64,000 bases of DNA from Streptomyces sp. A012304 (GCF_026008495.1 NZ_BQUN01000034.1:158258-222257), one strand, 5' to 3'. Counted from the stretch's first letter, positions 1-9,964 are shown. Numbers and translations: made by a program. The notes: generated from the letters alone by a model not told the origin.

Positions 1-1239
1 GGGTCCGACCTGGTCAAGCGGCTCGGCAGCTCCCGCACCGCGGGCACCTGGATCGGCTCCGACGGCCGTCCGGTGGTCGCGGTCACCGATGAGAACACGG
101 CGGCGACGGTCCGTGAGGCGGGCGCCGAGGCGAAGGTCGTCGGGCACAGCATGAACGAGCTGAAGTCGGCCACGGCGGCGCTGCGCGCGGCGCCCCGGGT
201 CCCCGGCACGGCGTGGGTGCTGGACTACAAGTCCAACCAGGTCGTCGTGCGGGGCGACACCACCGTGTCGGCGTCCGCCTGGGCCGACCTGACGAAGGTC
301 GCGTCGGGCATCGGCAGCTTCGTCCGTATGGAGCGCACCTCCGGCACCTTCACCACCCGCATCAACGGCGCCCAGCCCATCATCTCGGCGGGCGGGCGCT
401 GTTCGGCGGGGTTCAACGTGACCAACGGCAGCAACGACTTCATCCTGACCGCCGGACACTGCGGGCCCACCGGCTCCACCTGGTTCGCGGACAGCCAGGG
501 CACCCAGCAGGTGGGCCGCACGGTCAACTCCAGCTTCCCCGGCGGGGACTTCGCCCTGGTGCAGTACGCGAGCGGGGAGGCCGGCGAGGGCGCCGACATC
601 GTGGCCATCGGGGACGGCAACGGGGTGCGCATCACGGGCGTCGGCGACGCGGCCGTCGGCCAGCGGGTGTTCCGCAGCGGCAGCACCACCGGGCTGCGCG
701 AGGGCGAGGTCACCGGCCTGGACGCGACGGTCAACTACCCGGAGGGCACGGTCTCCGGGCTGATCGAGACGAACGTGTGCGCCGAGTCCGGTGACAGCGG
801 CGGCCCGATGTTCTCCGAGGGCATCGCGCTCGGCATCACCTCGGGCGGCAGCGGCGACTGCACGGCGGGCGGTACGACGTTCTTCCAGCCGGTGACGAAG
901 GCGCTGGCCCAGCTCGGTGTGCAGTTGATCGTGGCGGCGCCGTCCGACGTGGCGCAGAGCGGCGGCTCCCCCGCGCCGACCCAGGGCGAGCCGGAGCCGT
1001 CGCCGTCCTCGACGGCGGCCGCGATCGCGCCGGGCGCGGCCTCACCGGGTTCGACGACCCCGGTGACGGGCGGGTCGATCGGCACGTCGCTGGCCGCCCG
1101 GCTGACCGATCCCCGCAACATCGGGCCCGGTCTGCTGGTGATCGCGGGCAGCCTGGTCGCGCTCGTCGCCACCCGCTTCATCCGCGCGGAGCAGGACCGC
1201 AAGGCCTATCAGCGGTACTACTCGACGACGTGGGGATGA
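1..1239 (+). CDS. S1 family serine protease, membrane-anchored C-terminus (5' partial)
   Basis: The reading frame is open from base 1, so the start and signal peptide lie outside the window. The visible part is a chymotrypsin-fold S1 protease of the streptogrisin/alpha-lytic type: the catalytic His is in TAGHC, the Asp in GGDFALVQY and the Ser in GDSGGP. The segment before the protease domain looks like the pro-region of this family. After the protease comes a Pro/Ser/Ala-rich linker and a single hydrophobic helix (GPGLLVIAGSLVALVATRF) followed by a short basic cytoplasmic tail. That suggests a cell-wall-spanning, membrane-tethered protease rather than a freely secreted one. Substrate is unknown. 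A second S1 protease of the same family lies at 38783-40222. Confidence 0.9.
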   Translation, partial: GSDLVKRLGSSRTAGTWIGSDGRPVVAVTDENTAATVREAGAEAKVVGHSMNELKSATAALRAAPRVPGTAWVLDYKSNQVVVRGDTTVSASAWADLTKVASGIGSFVRMERTSGTFTTRINGAQPIISAGGRCSAGFNVTNGSNDFILTAGHCGPTGSTWFADSQGTQQVGRTVNSSFPGGDFALVQYASGEAGEGADIVAIGDGNGVRITGVGDAAVGQRVFRSGSTTGLREGEVTGLDATVNYPEGTVSGLIETNVCAESGDSGGPMFSEGIALGITSGGSGDCTAGGTTFFQPVTKALAQLGVQLIVAAPSDVAQSGGSPAPTQGEPEPSPSSTAAAIAPGAASPGSTTPVTGGSIGTSLAARLTDPRNIGPGLLVIAGSLVALVATRFIRAEQDRKAYQRYYSTTWG

Positions 1240-1262
1240 GGTGCCGTCGGGCCCGGGCCGGG

Positions 1263-2090
1263 TCAGCCGACCGCGAGCAGCACGGTGGCCGCCGCCGCGC
1301 CCACCAGCCCCACCGCCTGCCATCGGTCGACCCGCTCACGCAGCAGGACCAGGCCGAGGACGACGGGCAGGGCCGGGTACAGGGAGGCGATGACGACGGC
1401 GACCGCCAGCAGCTCACGGTGGGCGGCGAGCTGGAAGAGGGACAGGCCCAGCGCGGCCCCGGCACCGACCGCGAGGGCGGCCGCGCCGAGCGCCGGGGTG
1501 CCCGGCCGTCGCATGCGGCGGGCCGCGACCGGCAGCAGCACGGCCACGGCGGCGACCCGTCCCGCCGCCACGGGCCACAGCCCGCTGCCCGGGTCGGCCT
1601 GCCCGAGGGCGAGATACTGCACGGCGACGCCCGCGCTGGCGAGCAGCCCGTCCCGCACTCCGCCCCCGGCGACACCGCCCACACCGCCGCCGGCGACCAG
1701 CCACAGCGCGGGCACGGTGACGGCGATGCCGGTCCAGGCGAGAAGTCCGGGGCGGTCTCCGAGGAGGAGGACACCGCACACGACGGAGAGGGCGACGGAG
1801 GTGACGGCGCTCACGGGCACGACGACGCTCATCGCGCCGTGGCTGAGCCCCCGGTTGAGAAAGTGCATGGCGATCCCGCTGCCGACGCCCGACAGGGCGC
1901 CCCACGCCAGGTCGCCCCGGTGGACGGCCTCGGCGGGGACGACAAGGGCGACCGCCACGGCGAGAAGAAGGCCGCCGATCTGCCCGAGGAGGGTGACGGC
2001 GGCGAAGTGGGCGCGGCGGGACAGCAGCCCGCCGGCGAAATCGACGAGGCCGTAGAGGACGGCCGAGGAAAGTGCGAGGAGGGCACCCAT
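1263..2090 (-). CDS. EamA/DMT-superfamily transporter
   Basis: A 275-residue, almost entirely hydrophobic protein with about ten predicted membrane helices arranged as two EamA repeats, the layout of drug/metabolite transporters of the inner membrane. The first helix starts directly after the initiator (MGALLALSSAVLYGLVDFAGG), which fits the chosen ATG. The family exports or imports small metabolites such as amino acids, but the sequence does not reveal the substrate. It is convergent with the upstream protease gene with only about 20 bp between stop codons. No partner gene is evident. Confidence 0.85.
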   Translation of the reverse strand: MGALLALSSAVLYGLVDFAGGLLSRRAHFAAVTLLGQIGGLLLAVAVALVVPAEAVHRGDLAWGALSGVGSGIAMHFLNRGLSHGAMSVVVPVSAVTSVALSVVCGVLLLGDRPGLLAWTGIAVTVPALWLVAGGGVGGVAGGGVRDGLLASAGVAVQYLALGQADPGSGLWPVAAGRVAAVAVLLPVAARRMRRPGTPALGAAALAVGAGAALGLSLFQLAAHRELLAVAVVIASLYPALPVVLGLVLLRERVDRWQAVGLVGAAAATVLLAVG

Positions 2091-2151
2091 GAGCTGTGGG
2101 GTGCCCTCGGACGGAGCTCCGATGCGGGTCGGCCCCGCGGTCGGACGGCGG

Positions 2152-2325
2152 TCAGGCCGCCTCGACCGGCTGCGGAACCGCGGCGGCCCACTCCATGACG
2201 AGCCGCTGGTACTCCTCGCGCTGCTCGACGCTCAGTGTCCCGCCCGACCGGAGCCACAGGGCCCGGATCTCCTCGTTGACCTCTTCGGCCGATCGCTCGG
2301 AGAGGCGTTCAACAGTGGTGGACAT
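2152..2325 (-). CDS. small hypothetical protein (57 aa)
   Basis: A 57-residue acidic protein starting MSTTVERLSERSAEEVNEEIRA and containing a short helical EEYQRLVMEW segment. The frame stays open further upstream, but that extension runs through the terminator hairpin at 2380-2422. I therefore take the ATG at 2325. A TAAGAT -10-like hexamer sits 7 nt before this ATG (positions 2333-2338), so the mRNA may be leaderless. No domain is recognised. Coding status rests on codon bias and a plausible start only. Confidence 0.5.
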   Translation of the reverse strand: MSTTVERLSERSAEEVNEEIRALWLRSGGTLSVEQREEYQRLVMEWAAAVPQPVEAA

Positions 2326-2379
2326 GGTGTGAATCTTACGATGTCGAGGGTGAAGGCGCCGTGAGTAATACCTAGTTAA

Positions 2380-2422
2380 ACGGACAGAACGGACGTGTTG
2401 CTGATCACGTCCGTCTGTCCGT
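2380..2422 (-). terminator. hairpin terminator of the L,D-transpeptidase gene
   Basis: The arms ACGGACAGAACGGACGTG (2380-2397) and CACGTCCGTCTGTCCGT (2406-2422) pair over 17 bp with one bulged A, with an 8-nt loop. The hairpin lies 25 bp past the L,D-transpeptidase stop on the minus strand and is followed in that direction by a short T/A-rich run. It separates that gene from the 57-aa gene. Confidence 0.8.
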
Positions 2423-2446
2423 CCCCACGGCACGCCACGGCGCCCG

Positions 2447-3142
2447 TCAGGTGCCCGGCTTGCGGCCGTAGACGAAGACGTCGTCGCCGTTCTTCAGCAG
2501 CGACCAGTACTTCTTGGCGGCGGTCGTGGTCAGGTTGACGCAGCCGCGCGAACCCGGCGGGTTCCACATGCTGACGCTCGCGGAGTGGAACGCCTGGCCG
2601 CCGTCGAAGAACTGGCTGTAGGGCATCGGCACGTTGTAGATGCTGGAGACGTGGTCGATGTTGCGCCAGTAGATCTTCTTCAGGCCAGTGCGGGTCTCGT
2701 ACCCGTCACGGCCGGTGCGGACCGGGACGGGACCGTAGACGAGCCGGCTGCCGTCCTGGATCCAGCTGAGCTGGAGCGTGAGGTTGACGCAGGCGATGCG
2801 GCCCTTGTTGGTCGGGCACTTGCCGTCCTTGTTGGGCTTGTTGCCGACCGCCTTCTGCTTGTTCATGAGATCCATCACTCCCCAGGTGACGGGTCCCGCG
2901 TAGCCGATGTTCGGCGTGATGCCGTGCTTGTTCTGGAAGGCCCGGATGGCCTTGCAGTCGGCGGCCGACTGCTTGCCGTCGACCGGCCTGCCGAGGAACT
3001 TCTCGACCTGCTTCTGGTACGGCCCGGCCTGCGTGGTGCAGCTCGCGGCCTGGGCCGGCGCCGCGCCCAGTGCGAGCGTCAACGGCGCGACCAGGCCCGT
3101 GACCCCGAGCGCGACGGCTCCTCGTCTGCGTATGTCCCCCAT
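2447..3142 (-). CDS. secreted L,D-transpeptidase (YkuD domain)
   Basis: A 231-residue secreted protein. Residues 1-33 form a signal peptide (RRR, hydrophobic core, AQAAS cleavage region). Residues 35-95 resemble a peptidoglycan-binding module. Residues 115-228 are a YkuD catalytic domain with His186 and the nucleophile Cys201 in SRGCVN. The family makes 3-3 cross-links between meso-/LL-diaminopimelate residues of peptidoglycan stems outside the membrane. Extra cysteines (35, 63, 109, 118) suggest disulfides. GGGAGAGGGCAGCC before the ATG gives a good ribosome-binding site. The gene is monocistronic: its own terminator follows at 2380-2422. Confidence 0.9.
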   Translation of the reverse strand: MGDIRRRGAVALGVTGLVAPLTLALGAAPAQAASCTTQAGPYQKQVEKFLGRPVDGKQSAADCKAIRAFQNKHGITPNIGYAGPVTWGVMDLMNKQKAVGNKPNKDGKCPTNKGRIACVNLTLQLSWIQDGSRLVYGPVPVRTGRDGYETRTGLKKIYWRNIDHVSSIYNVPMPYSQFFDGGQAFHSASVSMWNPPGSRGCVNLTTTAAKKYWSLLKNGDDVFVYGRKPGT

Positions 3143-3255
3143 GGCTGCCCTCTCCCTGACATGAATGCGGCACGTCTCGTCCCACTAGACCGCTCGGCCG
3201 CGGCATCGGTTGTAGGGCTGCCCATGTTGTGACGAAACGGTGAACTTCCTGTCCG

Positions 3256-4530
3256 TCAGGGCACGCGCGCGGGAGACGCCGTCACCGGCTCCTGGGCGGG
3301 GAGTTCGCGCCGGGACCGGACCGGGGAGAGCGACACCGGCAGGAACGCCACCGCGAGCACGGCCCCGCCGACCCACAACGTCGCCCGCACGCCGATCAGT
3401 TCCCCGAGCAGGCCGGAGACGGCGGCGCCGACGGCGAGCGCTCCCGTCAGCAGGAACCGGAAGGTGGCGTTCATACGGCCGAGCAGGGCGTCCGGGGTCA
3501 TGCGCTGGCGCAGGCTCACGCCGAGGACGTTGTCCGTGCCGATCTTGAGCATGGCCAGCACCCAGCCCGCGCCCGCGAGCCAGAGCCACGGGCCGCGTCC
3601 GATCAGCGGGACCAGCAGCGCGGCCGGTGCCAGGACGAGACCGGCGAGGGCGAGCGCACGGCCGTGGCCGAGGCGGGCGGCGAGCGGGCGGGCGCAGCGG
3701 GCGCCGAGCAGGAGCCCGAGGCCGCCGGCTCCCCAGTACAGGCCCAACGCGCCCGCCGACAGACCGAGTTCGCGGATGAAGAGGATCGGCAGCATGGTGT
3801 TGACGAGCTGCGAGCCGAGGTTGCTGAGGGCGGCGGTCAGGGCCAGGGCGCGCAGTTCGCGGTTGCCGAGGACATGCCGCAGGCCTTCGGCGATCTGATC
3901 CCGCAGGCCCGCCGTCCCCGCCGGGAGCCGGTCGGTCCCCCGGTGCCGTACGGCGAGCAGCTGGAGCGCCGAGGCGAGGTGGGCGCCGGCGGCGCAGACC
4001 ACGGCGACGGGCGCGGTGAGGAGCTGGACGAGGCCGCCGCCCGCGCCGCGGCCGGCGATGTTGCCCACCGCCTGGAGGCCGACGACGGCGGAGTTCGCCT
4101 GGACGAGGGCGCCGCGGTCGACCAGTCGGGGCAGCACGCTCTGTGAGCCGACGTCGAAGAACACGGTCGCGCAGCCGCTCAGCAGAACGACCGCGTACAG
4201 CTGGCCGAGGGTGAGCGCGTCCCACCACCAGGCCAGCGGGACCGAGGCGAGCAGGGCGGCGCGGGCCAGGTCGGCGGCGACCAGGACCCGTCGCTGCCGC
4301 ATCCGGTCCACCCAGGCCCCGGCCGGCAGCCCGATCAGCAGGAACGCCAGGGTGGACAGCGTCGCCAGGGCGCCGACCTGGCCGGGTGTCGCGTCCAGCG
4401 CGGCCACGGCGACGAGCGGGACGGCGACGTAACCGACGTTGGTGCCGAACTGGCTCAGCGCGGTGGCGGAGAACAGGACACGGAAGTCACGGACGTGCCA
4501 GGGCGAGGCGGGGCGGGTGGGGGTCTGCAC
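3256..4530 (-). CDS. MFS transporter
   Basis: A 12-helix major facilitator protein of about 424 residues, similar in layout to the MFS drug and metabolite exporters found beside Streptomyces biosynthetic genes. It contains the typical loop motif after helix 2 (GLPAGAWVDRMRQRR), and DVGSQSVLPRLV later in the N-half. The substrate cannot be read from sequence. The frame extends to a TTG at 4566, but I prefer GTG at 4530. A -35 TTGTCC and -10 CAGCGT spaced by 18 nt end 6 nt before that GTG, which would make a leaderless transcript. It stands alone, downstream of the SDR gene on the same strand. Confidence 0.85.
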   Translation of the reverse strand: MQTPTRPASPWHVRDFRVLFSATALSQFGTNVGYVAVPLVAVAALDATPGQVGALATLSTLAFLLIGLPAGAWVDRMRQRRVLVAADLARAALLASVPLAWWWDALTLGQLYAVVLLSGCATVFFDVGSQSVLPRLVDRGALVQANSAVVGLQAVGNIAGRGAGGGLVQLLTAPVAVVCAAGAHLASALQLLAVRHRGTDRLPAGTAGLRDQIAEGLRHVLGNRELRALALTAALSNLGSQLVNTMLPILFIRELGLSAGALGLYWGAGGLGLLLGARCARPLAARLGHGRALALAGLVLAPAALLVPLIGRGPWLWLAGAGWVLAMLKIGTDNVLGVSLRQRMTPDALLGRMNATFRFLLTGALAVGAAVSGLLGELIGVRATLWVGGAVLAVAFLPVSLSPVRSRRELPAQEPVTASPARVP

Positions 4531-4663
4531 GGGGGAACGCTGCCCGAGAACGCCCTGACAGGACAAGTGAAATGTTCTGCACGAACGATTGAGCGTCTCT
4601 ACAGCGTCCGTCCCCCGGCGTCACCGCACGGCCGCTCCCGCCGGGTGGCGCCTCAGCGCCTTG

Positions 4664-5578
4664 TCACCGGTACCCCGTGGTGTCAGCCGGCTTGCCCCGG
4701 TCCTGTACCTCGACGATGTAGCGCCAGGCGTCGGGGCGGCTGCCGTCGAGGTCGGTGAACCCGTACTCCGGGGCGAGGCCGCCGCTGGAGAGGGACTGCC
4801 CGTTGAATCGGGACACCTTGGGGTCGGCGGCGAGGGCGGCGACCGCCCGGCCGACGTAGCGGGGCGTCTCGGAGATGGCGAAGTGCGGCACCGTCTCCAG
4901 GGCGTCGCGCCAGTTCTCCTCGCGTACGCCGTAATGGTCGAGCATCATCTCCGAGCGCAGCCAGCCGGGGGTGAGCGCGACGGCGGTGGCGCCGCGCGGG
5001 CCGAGTTCATGGCCGAGGGCGAAGGCCATGCGCAGGACGGACACCTTGGCGAGGTCGTAGAAGAAGCTGTTGCGGTAGGTGTCGCGGTTGTACTCGGCGG
5101 TTCCGTCGGTCATTTCGACGACCAGGCCGCCGGGGTGGCGCAGCAGCAGCGGCAGGGCGTGGTGGCTGGTGATCACGTGGGTCTCGACCGCGAGGCGCAG
5201 CAGCCGCAGGCCGTTGTCGAGGTCGTGCTCCCAGACGGGCGCCTCCCACTCGAAGAGGTTCTCGCCGCCCCAGATGTCGTTGACCAGGACGTCGAGCCGG
5301 CCCCGCTCGTCGGCGATCCGGTCGACGAGCGCGCGGACCTGCGCGGGGTCGAGATGGTCGGTGGGGACGGCGATCCCCTGGCCGCCGGCCTCGGTGACGA
5401 GGTCGGCGGTGTCCTCGATCGTCTCCGGGCGGTCGTACTCGGAGCGGCGGGCGCGGGTGGAGCGGCCGGTGACGTAGACGGTCGCCCCGGCCGCTCCAAG
5501 TTCCACGGCGATACCGCGCCCCGCGCCCCGGGTCGCCCCGGCGACCAGTGCGACCTTGCCTTCCAGCGAAACGGACAT
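4664..5578 (-). CDS. SDR family NAD(P)-dependent oxidoreductase
   Basis: A 304-residue short-chain dehydrogenase/reductase. The cofactor motif is AGATRGAGRGIAVELG near the N-terminus, with an Arg soon after the second strand (TGRSTRARR) that points to NADP. Catalytic Tyr and Lys are in YDLAK. The usual catalytic Ser is replaced by Thr or Asp in VVEMTDGTAEYN, so the site is slightly atypical. The longer frame to 5686 lacks family similarity, and the ATG at 5578 starts exactly at the Rossmann strand (MSVSLEGKVALVAG). The natural substrate is unknown. It is the neighbour of the DUF4180 gene with about 100 bp between them. Confidence 0.85.
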   Translation of the reverse strand: MSVSLEGKVALVAGATRGAGRGIAVELGAAGATVYVTGRSTRARRSEYDRPETIEDTADLVTEAGGQGIAVPTDHLDPAQVRALVDRIADERGRLDVLVNDIWGGENLFEWEAPVWEHDLDNGLRLLRLAVETHVITSHHALPLLLRHPGGLVVEMTDGTAEYNRDTYRNSFFYDLAKVSVLRMAFALGHELGPRGATAVALTPGWLRSEMMLDHYGVREENWRDALETVPHFAISETPRYVGRAVAALAADPKVSRFNGQSLSSGGLAPEYGFTDLDGSRPDAWRYIVEVQDRGKPADTTGYR

Positions 5579-5682
5579 GTCCGGCCTCCCGTGTGTGTTC
5601 CGTCGATGCGTGATCGAGGATCGCGTGGAAGCCGGACATCTTCTGTCGTCTTTTGCGGACCCGTCGTCTTTCCTGGTCGCGG

Positions 5683-6060
5683 TCACCCGGTCGGGCGCAG
5701 CCGCTCCTCAAGGGCGTCGTCGTCCGGCAGGAACCAGAGCTGGCCGCCCTGGTTCGACTCGTACACGAAGTCGCGCAGCGCGGAGCTGTCGGCGACCTGC
5801 CGGGAGATGTCCCCGACGACGGCGAGTCGCAGCCGGTAGTTGGCGAACTTCTGCACGATCGCGCCCGCGACGCCCGACCGCAGCCGGAAGAACTCCTCCC
5901 CGACCCGCTCGGCGGGCACGCAGACGAGCTGCGCCTCCTGCCCGAACGCGTCACCGATCAGGTCGAGCGCCGCGCTCTCGCCGTCCAGGGACGGGCCGTC
6001 GGGGGCGCAGCGCAGGACACGGATGCCATGGAGGGTCACGAGCGTCGCAGTGGGTGTCAT
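5683..6060 (-). CDS. DUF4180 domain-containing protein
   Basis: A 125-residue soluble protein that matches the DUF4180 pattern: a central segment EEFFRLRSGVAGAIVQKFANYRLRLAVVGD followed by a conserved acidic stretch. These proteins occur across bacteria without an assigned biochemical role. The alternating strand/helix layout resembles STAS-like folds, which is inference only. It is transcribed in the same direction as the SDR gene downstream but with separate spacing, so co-transcription is possible but not shown. Confidence 0.8.
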   Translation of the reverse strand: MTPTATLVTLHGIRVLRCAPDGPSLDGESAALDLIGDAFGQEAQLVCVPAERVGEEFFRLRSGVAGAIVQKFANYRLRLAVVGDISRQVADSSALRDFVYESNQGGQLWFLPDDDALEERLRPTG

Positions 6061-6100
6061 GTCCGCGATCGTACGGTGATCCGTCGCACCGTTCGCTTCC

Positions 6101-6730
6101 TTAATGGCCCCGGTCGATCCACTCCTGGAGGTGGGGTGCCTCGGCGCCGATGGTGGTGGCGTCGCCGTGACCGGTGAGGACCTTCGTCTCGGGCGGGAGG
6201 GTCAGGAGCCGGTCGCGGATGGAGGTGATGATCGTCGGGAAGTGGGAGTAGGAGCGGCCGGTGGCGCCGGGGCCGCCCTGGAAGAGGGTGTCGCCGGTGA
6301 ACAGCACGCCGAGCCCGGGGTCGTACAGGCAGACCGCGCCGGGCGCGTGCCCGGGGGTGTGCAGGACGGTGAGGTCGGCCCCGGCTGCCTCGATGACCTG
6401 GCCGTCGGCCAGATGGGCGTCGGGTTCGCGGCCGGGGTGGGTCAGCTTCCACAGCGGCAGGTCGTCGGGGTGCAGCCAGATCGTCGCGCCCGTGAGGTCC
6501 GCGAGGGCGGGCGCGGCGCCGATGTGGTCGTTGTGGGCGTGGGTGCACACGATGGCGGTGAGGCGGCGGTCGCCGACGGCGGCGGCGATGGCCTGCGCGT
6601 CGTGCGCGGCGTCGATGACGACGGCCTCGTGGTCGTCGCCCACGATCCAGACGTTGTTGTCGACGTCCCAGGTTCCGCCGTCGAGGGTGAACTGGCCGGA
6701 GGTGACGAGGCGTTCGATGCGGGCGGCCAT
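6101..6730 (-). CDS. MBL-fold hydrolase, probable S-formylmycothiol hydrolase partner of mscR
   Basis: A 209-residue metallo-beta-lactamase-fold hydrolase with the zinc-binding motif THAHNDH, a later Asp in FTGDTLF, and a further His in LTGHGDATT, as in glyoxalase II-like thioesterases. Its ATG overlaps the TGA of the mycothiol dehydrogenase by one base (TGATG), so the two are translationally coupled. An adjacent MBL-fold gene also follows mscR in mycobacteria. From that pairing I infer that it hydrolyses the mycothiol thioester (or a related adduct) made by the dehydrogenase, releasing formate and mycothiol in the cytoplasm. A GTG one codon earlier (6733) is an alternative start. Confidence 0.8.
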   Translation of the reverse strand: MAARIERLVTSGQFTLDGGTWDVDNNVWIVGDDHEAVVIDAAHDAQAIAAAVGDRRLTAIVCTHAHNDHIGAAPALADLTGATIWLHPDDLPLWKLTHPGREPDAHLADGQVIEAAGADLTVLHTPGHAPGAVCLYDPGLGVLFTGDTLFQGGPGATGRSYSHFPTIITSIRDRLLTLPPETKVLTGHGDATTIGAEAPHLQEWIDRGH

Positions 6731-7815
6731 CACAGCACCACCACCGAGCGCAGCACGTCACCGTGGTGCATCCGCTCGAACGCCTTCTCCACCTCGTCGA
6801 GCTGGATGGTCTCGGTCACGAACGCCCCGAGATCCAGGCGGCCTTGCAGATGCAGGTCGATCAGCATGGGGAAGTCACGGGAGGGCAGGCAGTCGCCGTA
6901 CCAGGACGACTTCAGCGCCCCGCCGCGCCCGAAGACGTCCAGCAGGGGCAGTTCGAGCTTCATCTCCGGTGTCGGGACGCCCACCAGGACCACCGTCCCG
7001 GCCAGGTCCCGGGCGTAGAAGGCCTGCCGGTAGGTCTCCGGGCGGCCGACGGCCTCGATGACGACGTCCGCGCCGAAGCCTCCGGTCAGTTCGCGGATCG
7101 CCTCGACCGGGTCCGTCTCCTTGGAGTTGACCGTGTGCGTGGCGCCCATCGTCCGGGCCGTCTCCAGCTTGCGGTCGTCGATGTCGACGGCGATGATCTT
7201 CGCGGCGCCCGCCAGGTTCGCCCCCGCGATCGCCGCGTCCCCGACGCCGCCGCAGCCGATCACGGCCACGCTGTCACCCCGGCCGACGTTGCCCGTGTTG
7301 ATCGCCGCCCCGATGCCGGCCATCACACCGCAGCCCAGCAGCCCGGCCACCGCCGGCGACACCGAAGGGTCCACCTTGGTGCACTGTCCGGCCGCCACCA
7401 GCGTCTTCTCGGCGAACGCCCCGATGCCCAGCGCCGGCGAGAGTTCCGTGCCGTCGGTCAGAGTCATCTTCTGCCGCGCGTTGTGGGTGTCGAAGCAGTA
7501 CCAGGGCCTGCCCCGCAGACACGCCCGGCACCGCCCGCACACCGCACGCCAGTTGAGGATCACGAAGTCGCCCGGCGCGACCTCCGTGACGCCGTCACCG
7601 ACCGACTCCACCACACCCGCCGCCTCGTGCCCGAGCAGGAAGGGGAACTCGTCGTTGATCCCGCCCTGTTTGTAGTGCAGATCGGTGTGGCACACCCCGC
7701 AGGCCTGGATCCTCACCACGGCCTCCCCCGGCCCCGGGTCCGGCACCACGATCGTCTCCACCCGTACCGGCTCGTCCTTGCCCGGTGCGATCACACCCCG
7801 CACTTCCTGCGCCAT
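6730..7815 (-). CDS. mscR: S-(hydroxymethyl)mycothiol dehydrogenase
   Basis: A 361-residue zinc-dependent class III-like alcohol dehydrogenase. The N-terminal catalytic zinc site is seen in [13 protein letters not shown] and GHEAAGVVE. The four-Cys structural zinc cluster is [15 protein letters not shown]. The NAD-binding glycine motif is [10 protein letters not shown]. The cluster spacing and overall sequence fit the actinobacterial mycothiol-dependent formaldehyde dehydrogenases, also reported as S-nitrosomycothiol reductases. It oxidises S-hydroxymethylmycothiol with NAD. The frame is open to 7983, but the ATG at 7815 has an AAAGGGACA ribosome-binding site and starts at the family's usual N-terminus. 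It forms an operon with the MBL hydrolase downstream. Confidence 0.92.
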   Translation of the reverse strand: MAQEVRGVIAPGKDEPVRVETIVVPDPGPGEAVVRIQACGVCHTDLHYKQGGINDEFPFLLGHEAAGVVESVGDGVTEVAPGDFVILNWRAVCGRCRACLRGRPWYCFDTHNARQKMTLTDGTELSPALGIGAFAEKTLVAAGQCTKVDPSVSPAVAGLLGCGVMAGIGAAINTGNVGRGDSVAVIGCGGVGDAAIAGANLAGAAKIIAVDIDDRKLETARTMGATHTVNSKETDPVEAIRELTGGFGADVVIEAVGRPETYRQAFYARDLAGTVVLVGVPTPEMKLELPLLDVFGRGGALKSSWYGDCLPSRDFPMLIDLHLQGRLDLGAFVTETIQLDEVEKAFERMHHGDVLRSVVVL

Positions 7816-8000
7816 GGCACTGTCCCTTTCGTCGGCGGCCAACCGTTGCCCCGACCCTACGCGTGACTGATCGGTAAGGGCACGGGCGACAGGGCCTCCC
7901 ATCGGCCGGAACACCTCCTTCCGGCCAGCTGCCGGCGCTGTCCGCGTAGCCTGAACGGCGCCATCCGAAACCGTCCCGCGCAACCGTCCCGAGGAGCCTT

Positions 8001-9755
8001 GTGAGCACCGCAGAATCAGCCGCCGTCCCGCCCCCGTGGCGTCTGCTCCTCGGTTACGTACGGCCGCACCGCTGGGCGCTGCTGGCGGGGGCGCTGCTCT
8101 CGCTGGTCACCGGGGCGACCGGGCTGCTGCTGCCGCTGGTGGCGCGGGGCCTGATCGACGACCTGGCGCACGACCGGGCGATCACCGGCGCGCTGCTCGG
8201 GCTGTCGGCGCTGGTCGTGGCCAACGCGTCGGTGGGCGCGCTGGGTTCCTACGTGCTGCGGCGGACGGCCGAGTCGGTGGTGCTGGAGGCGCGGCGCGCG
8301 CTGTCGTCGTATCTGCTGCGGCTGCGGATCACGGCGGTGGACCGCAGCGAGCCGGGTGATCTCATGGCGCGCATCACCTCCGACACGACCCTGCTGCGGG
8401 AGGTCACCACCGACTCGCTGGTCGGCCTCGGCACCGGCGGGCTGACGCTCGTGGCGACGGTGGTGCTGATGGGGGTGGTGGATCCGGTGCTGCTCGGCGT
8501 CACGCTGGCGGTGATCCTGGGCGCCGGCACGGTCCTCGGGGTGATCGTGCCGCGCATCAACCGGGCCAGCCGGCGGGCGCAGGACGCGGTGGGCGTGATG
8601 GGGGCCTCCCTGGAGCGGGTGCTGGGCGCGCTGCGCACGGTGAAGGCGTCGGGCGCGGAGGCCCGCGAGGAGCGGGCGCTGCACGAGGCTGCCGAGGAGT
8701 CGTGGCGGCAGAGCGTGCGGGCCGCCAAGTGGTCGGCGGCGGCGGGCAACACGGCCGGCCTGGCGATGCAGACCGCGTTCATCACGGTGCTGGCGGTGGG
8801 CGGGGCGCGGGTGGCGACGGGCGCGATCGACGTCGCGACGCTGGTGGCGTTCCTGCTGTACGTCTTCTATCTGATGTCCCCGATCCAGCAGGTGGTCGGT
8901 GCGATCACCCAGTACCAGACCGGTTCGGCGGCCCTCGGGCGGATCCAGGAGGCGCTGCGGCTGCCCGCCGAGCCCGCCGCCCGGCCCGCGCCGCTGCCGT
9001 CGCCGGCCGCCGAACCGGCCTCGCTCGCCTTCACCGACGTGCGTTTCCGGTACGCCGACGACCTGCCGTACGTCCACCACGGGGTGAGCTTCGAGGTCCC
9101 GGCCCGGGGCATGACGGCGTTCGTCGGGCCGTCCGGCGCGGGCAAGACCACGGTGTTCTCGCTGATCGAGCGGTTCTACGACCCCGAGTCCGGCACCATC
9201 AGCCTCGACGGCCGGGCCCTGCCCGACTGGGAGCTGCCGCGGCTGCGGTCCGCGATCGGGTACGTCGAGCAGGACGCCCCCGTGCTGTCGGGCAGCCTGC
9301 GCGACAACCTGCTGCTGGGCAACCCGGACGCCGACGAGGACGCCGTGCGGCGTGTGCTGAAGACGACCCGGCTGGAGGACCTGGTCGACCGGCTGCCGCA
9401 GGGTCTGGACACGCTGGTCGGGCATCGGGGGACCAAGCTGTCCGGCGGGGAACGGCAGCGTGTGTCCATCGCCCGCGCCCTGCTGCGCGCCCCCCGGCTG
9501 CTGCTGCTCGACGAGGCGACCTCGCAGCTGGACGCGGTGAACGAGGCGGCGCTGCGCGACACGGTCACCGACGTCGCCCGCACCACGACCGTGCTGGTCG
9601 TCGCCCACCGGCTGTCGACGGTCACCACGGCCGACCGGATCGTGGTCATGGACGCCGGCCGGGTGCGCGCGGTGGGCACGCACCGTGAGCTGGTCGCGGC
9701 CGATCCGCTGTACGCGGAGCTGGCGGCGACCCAGTTCCTCGCGACGGCCGAGTGA
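8001..9755 (+). CDS. ABC exporter, fused permease and ATPase
   Basis: A 584-residue half-transporter with six membrane helices (residues about 15-310) followed by one nucleotide-binding domain. The ATPase has Walker [10 protein letters not shown], signature [10 protein letters not shown], Walker [13 protein letters not shown] and the H-loop AHRLST. The layout is that of homodimeric type IV exporters of lipids or drugs (MsbA/LmrA class). The GTG start at 8001 follows GAGGAG at a suitable distance. It is divergent from mscR across 185 bp. The cargo is not evident from context. Confidence 0.88.
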   Translation: MSTAESAAVPPPWRLLLGYVRPHRWALLAGALLSLVTGATGLLLPLVARGLIDDLAHDRAITGALLGLSALVVANASVGALGSYVLRRTAESVVLEARRALSSYLLRLRITAVDRSEPGDLMARITSDTTLLREVTTDSLVGLGTGGLTLVATVVLMGVVDPVLLGVTLAVILGAGTVLGVIVPRINRASRRAQDAVGVMGASLERVLGALRTVKASGAEAREERALHEAAEESWRQSVRAAKWSAAAGNTAGLAMQTAFITVLAVGGARVATGAIDVATLVAFLLYVFYLMSPIQQVVGAITQYQTGSAALGRIQEALRLPAEPAARPAPLPSPAAEPASLAFTDVRFRYADDLPYVHHGVSFEVPARGMTAFVGPSGAGKTTVFSLIERFYDPESGTISLDGRALPDWELPRLRSAIGYVEQDAPVLSGSLRDNLLLGNPDADEDAVRRVLKTTRLEDLVDRLPQGLDTLVGHRGTKLSGGERQRVSIARALLRAPRLLLLDEATSQLDAVNEAALRDTVTDVARTTTVLVVAHRLSTVTTADRIVVMDAGRVRAVGTHRELVAADPLYAELAATQFLATAE

Positions 9756-9964
9756 GCGGACCACCGGCGGCGATGCGTCGAGTGGGGATCGTCCCTTCCG
9801 GCGACGCGCCGGACGGCTCGCGGACACGGAGCGGGTGGAGCCGCTCACCCGACAGGCACGGCACCACCCCTGCGCTTGCCGGGGCCGGTGGGGCGGAGGA
9901 GTCTCGGAAGGGAGGGCCCGGCGGCCCGTCCTCCCTCGGTCGCGGCCCTCTTCAGGAGGTCACC

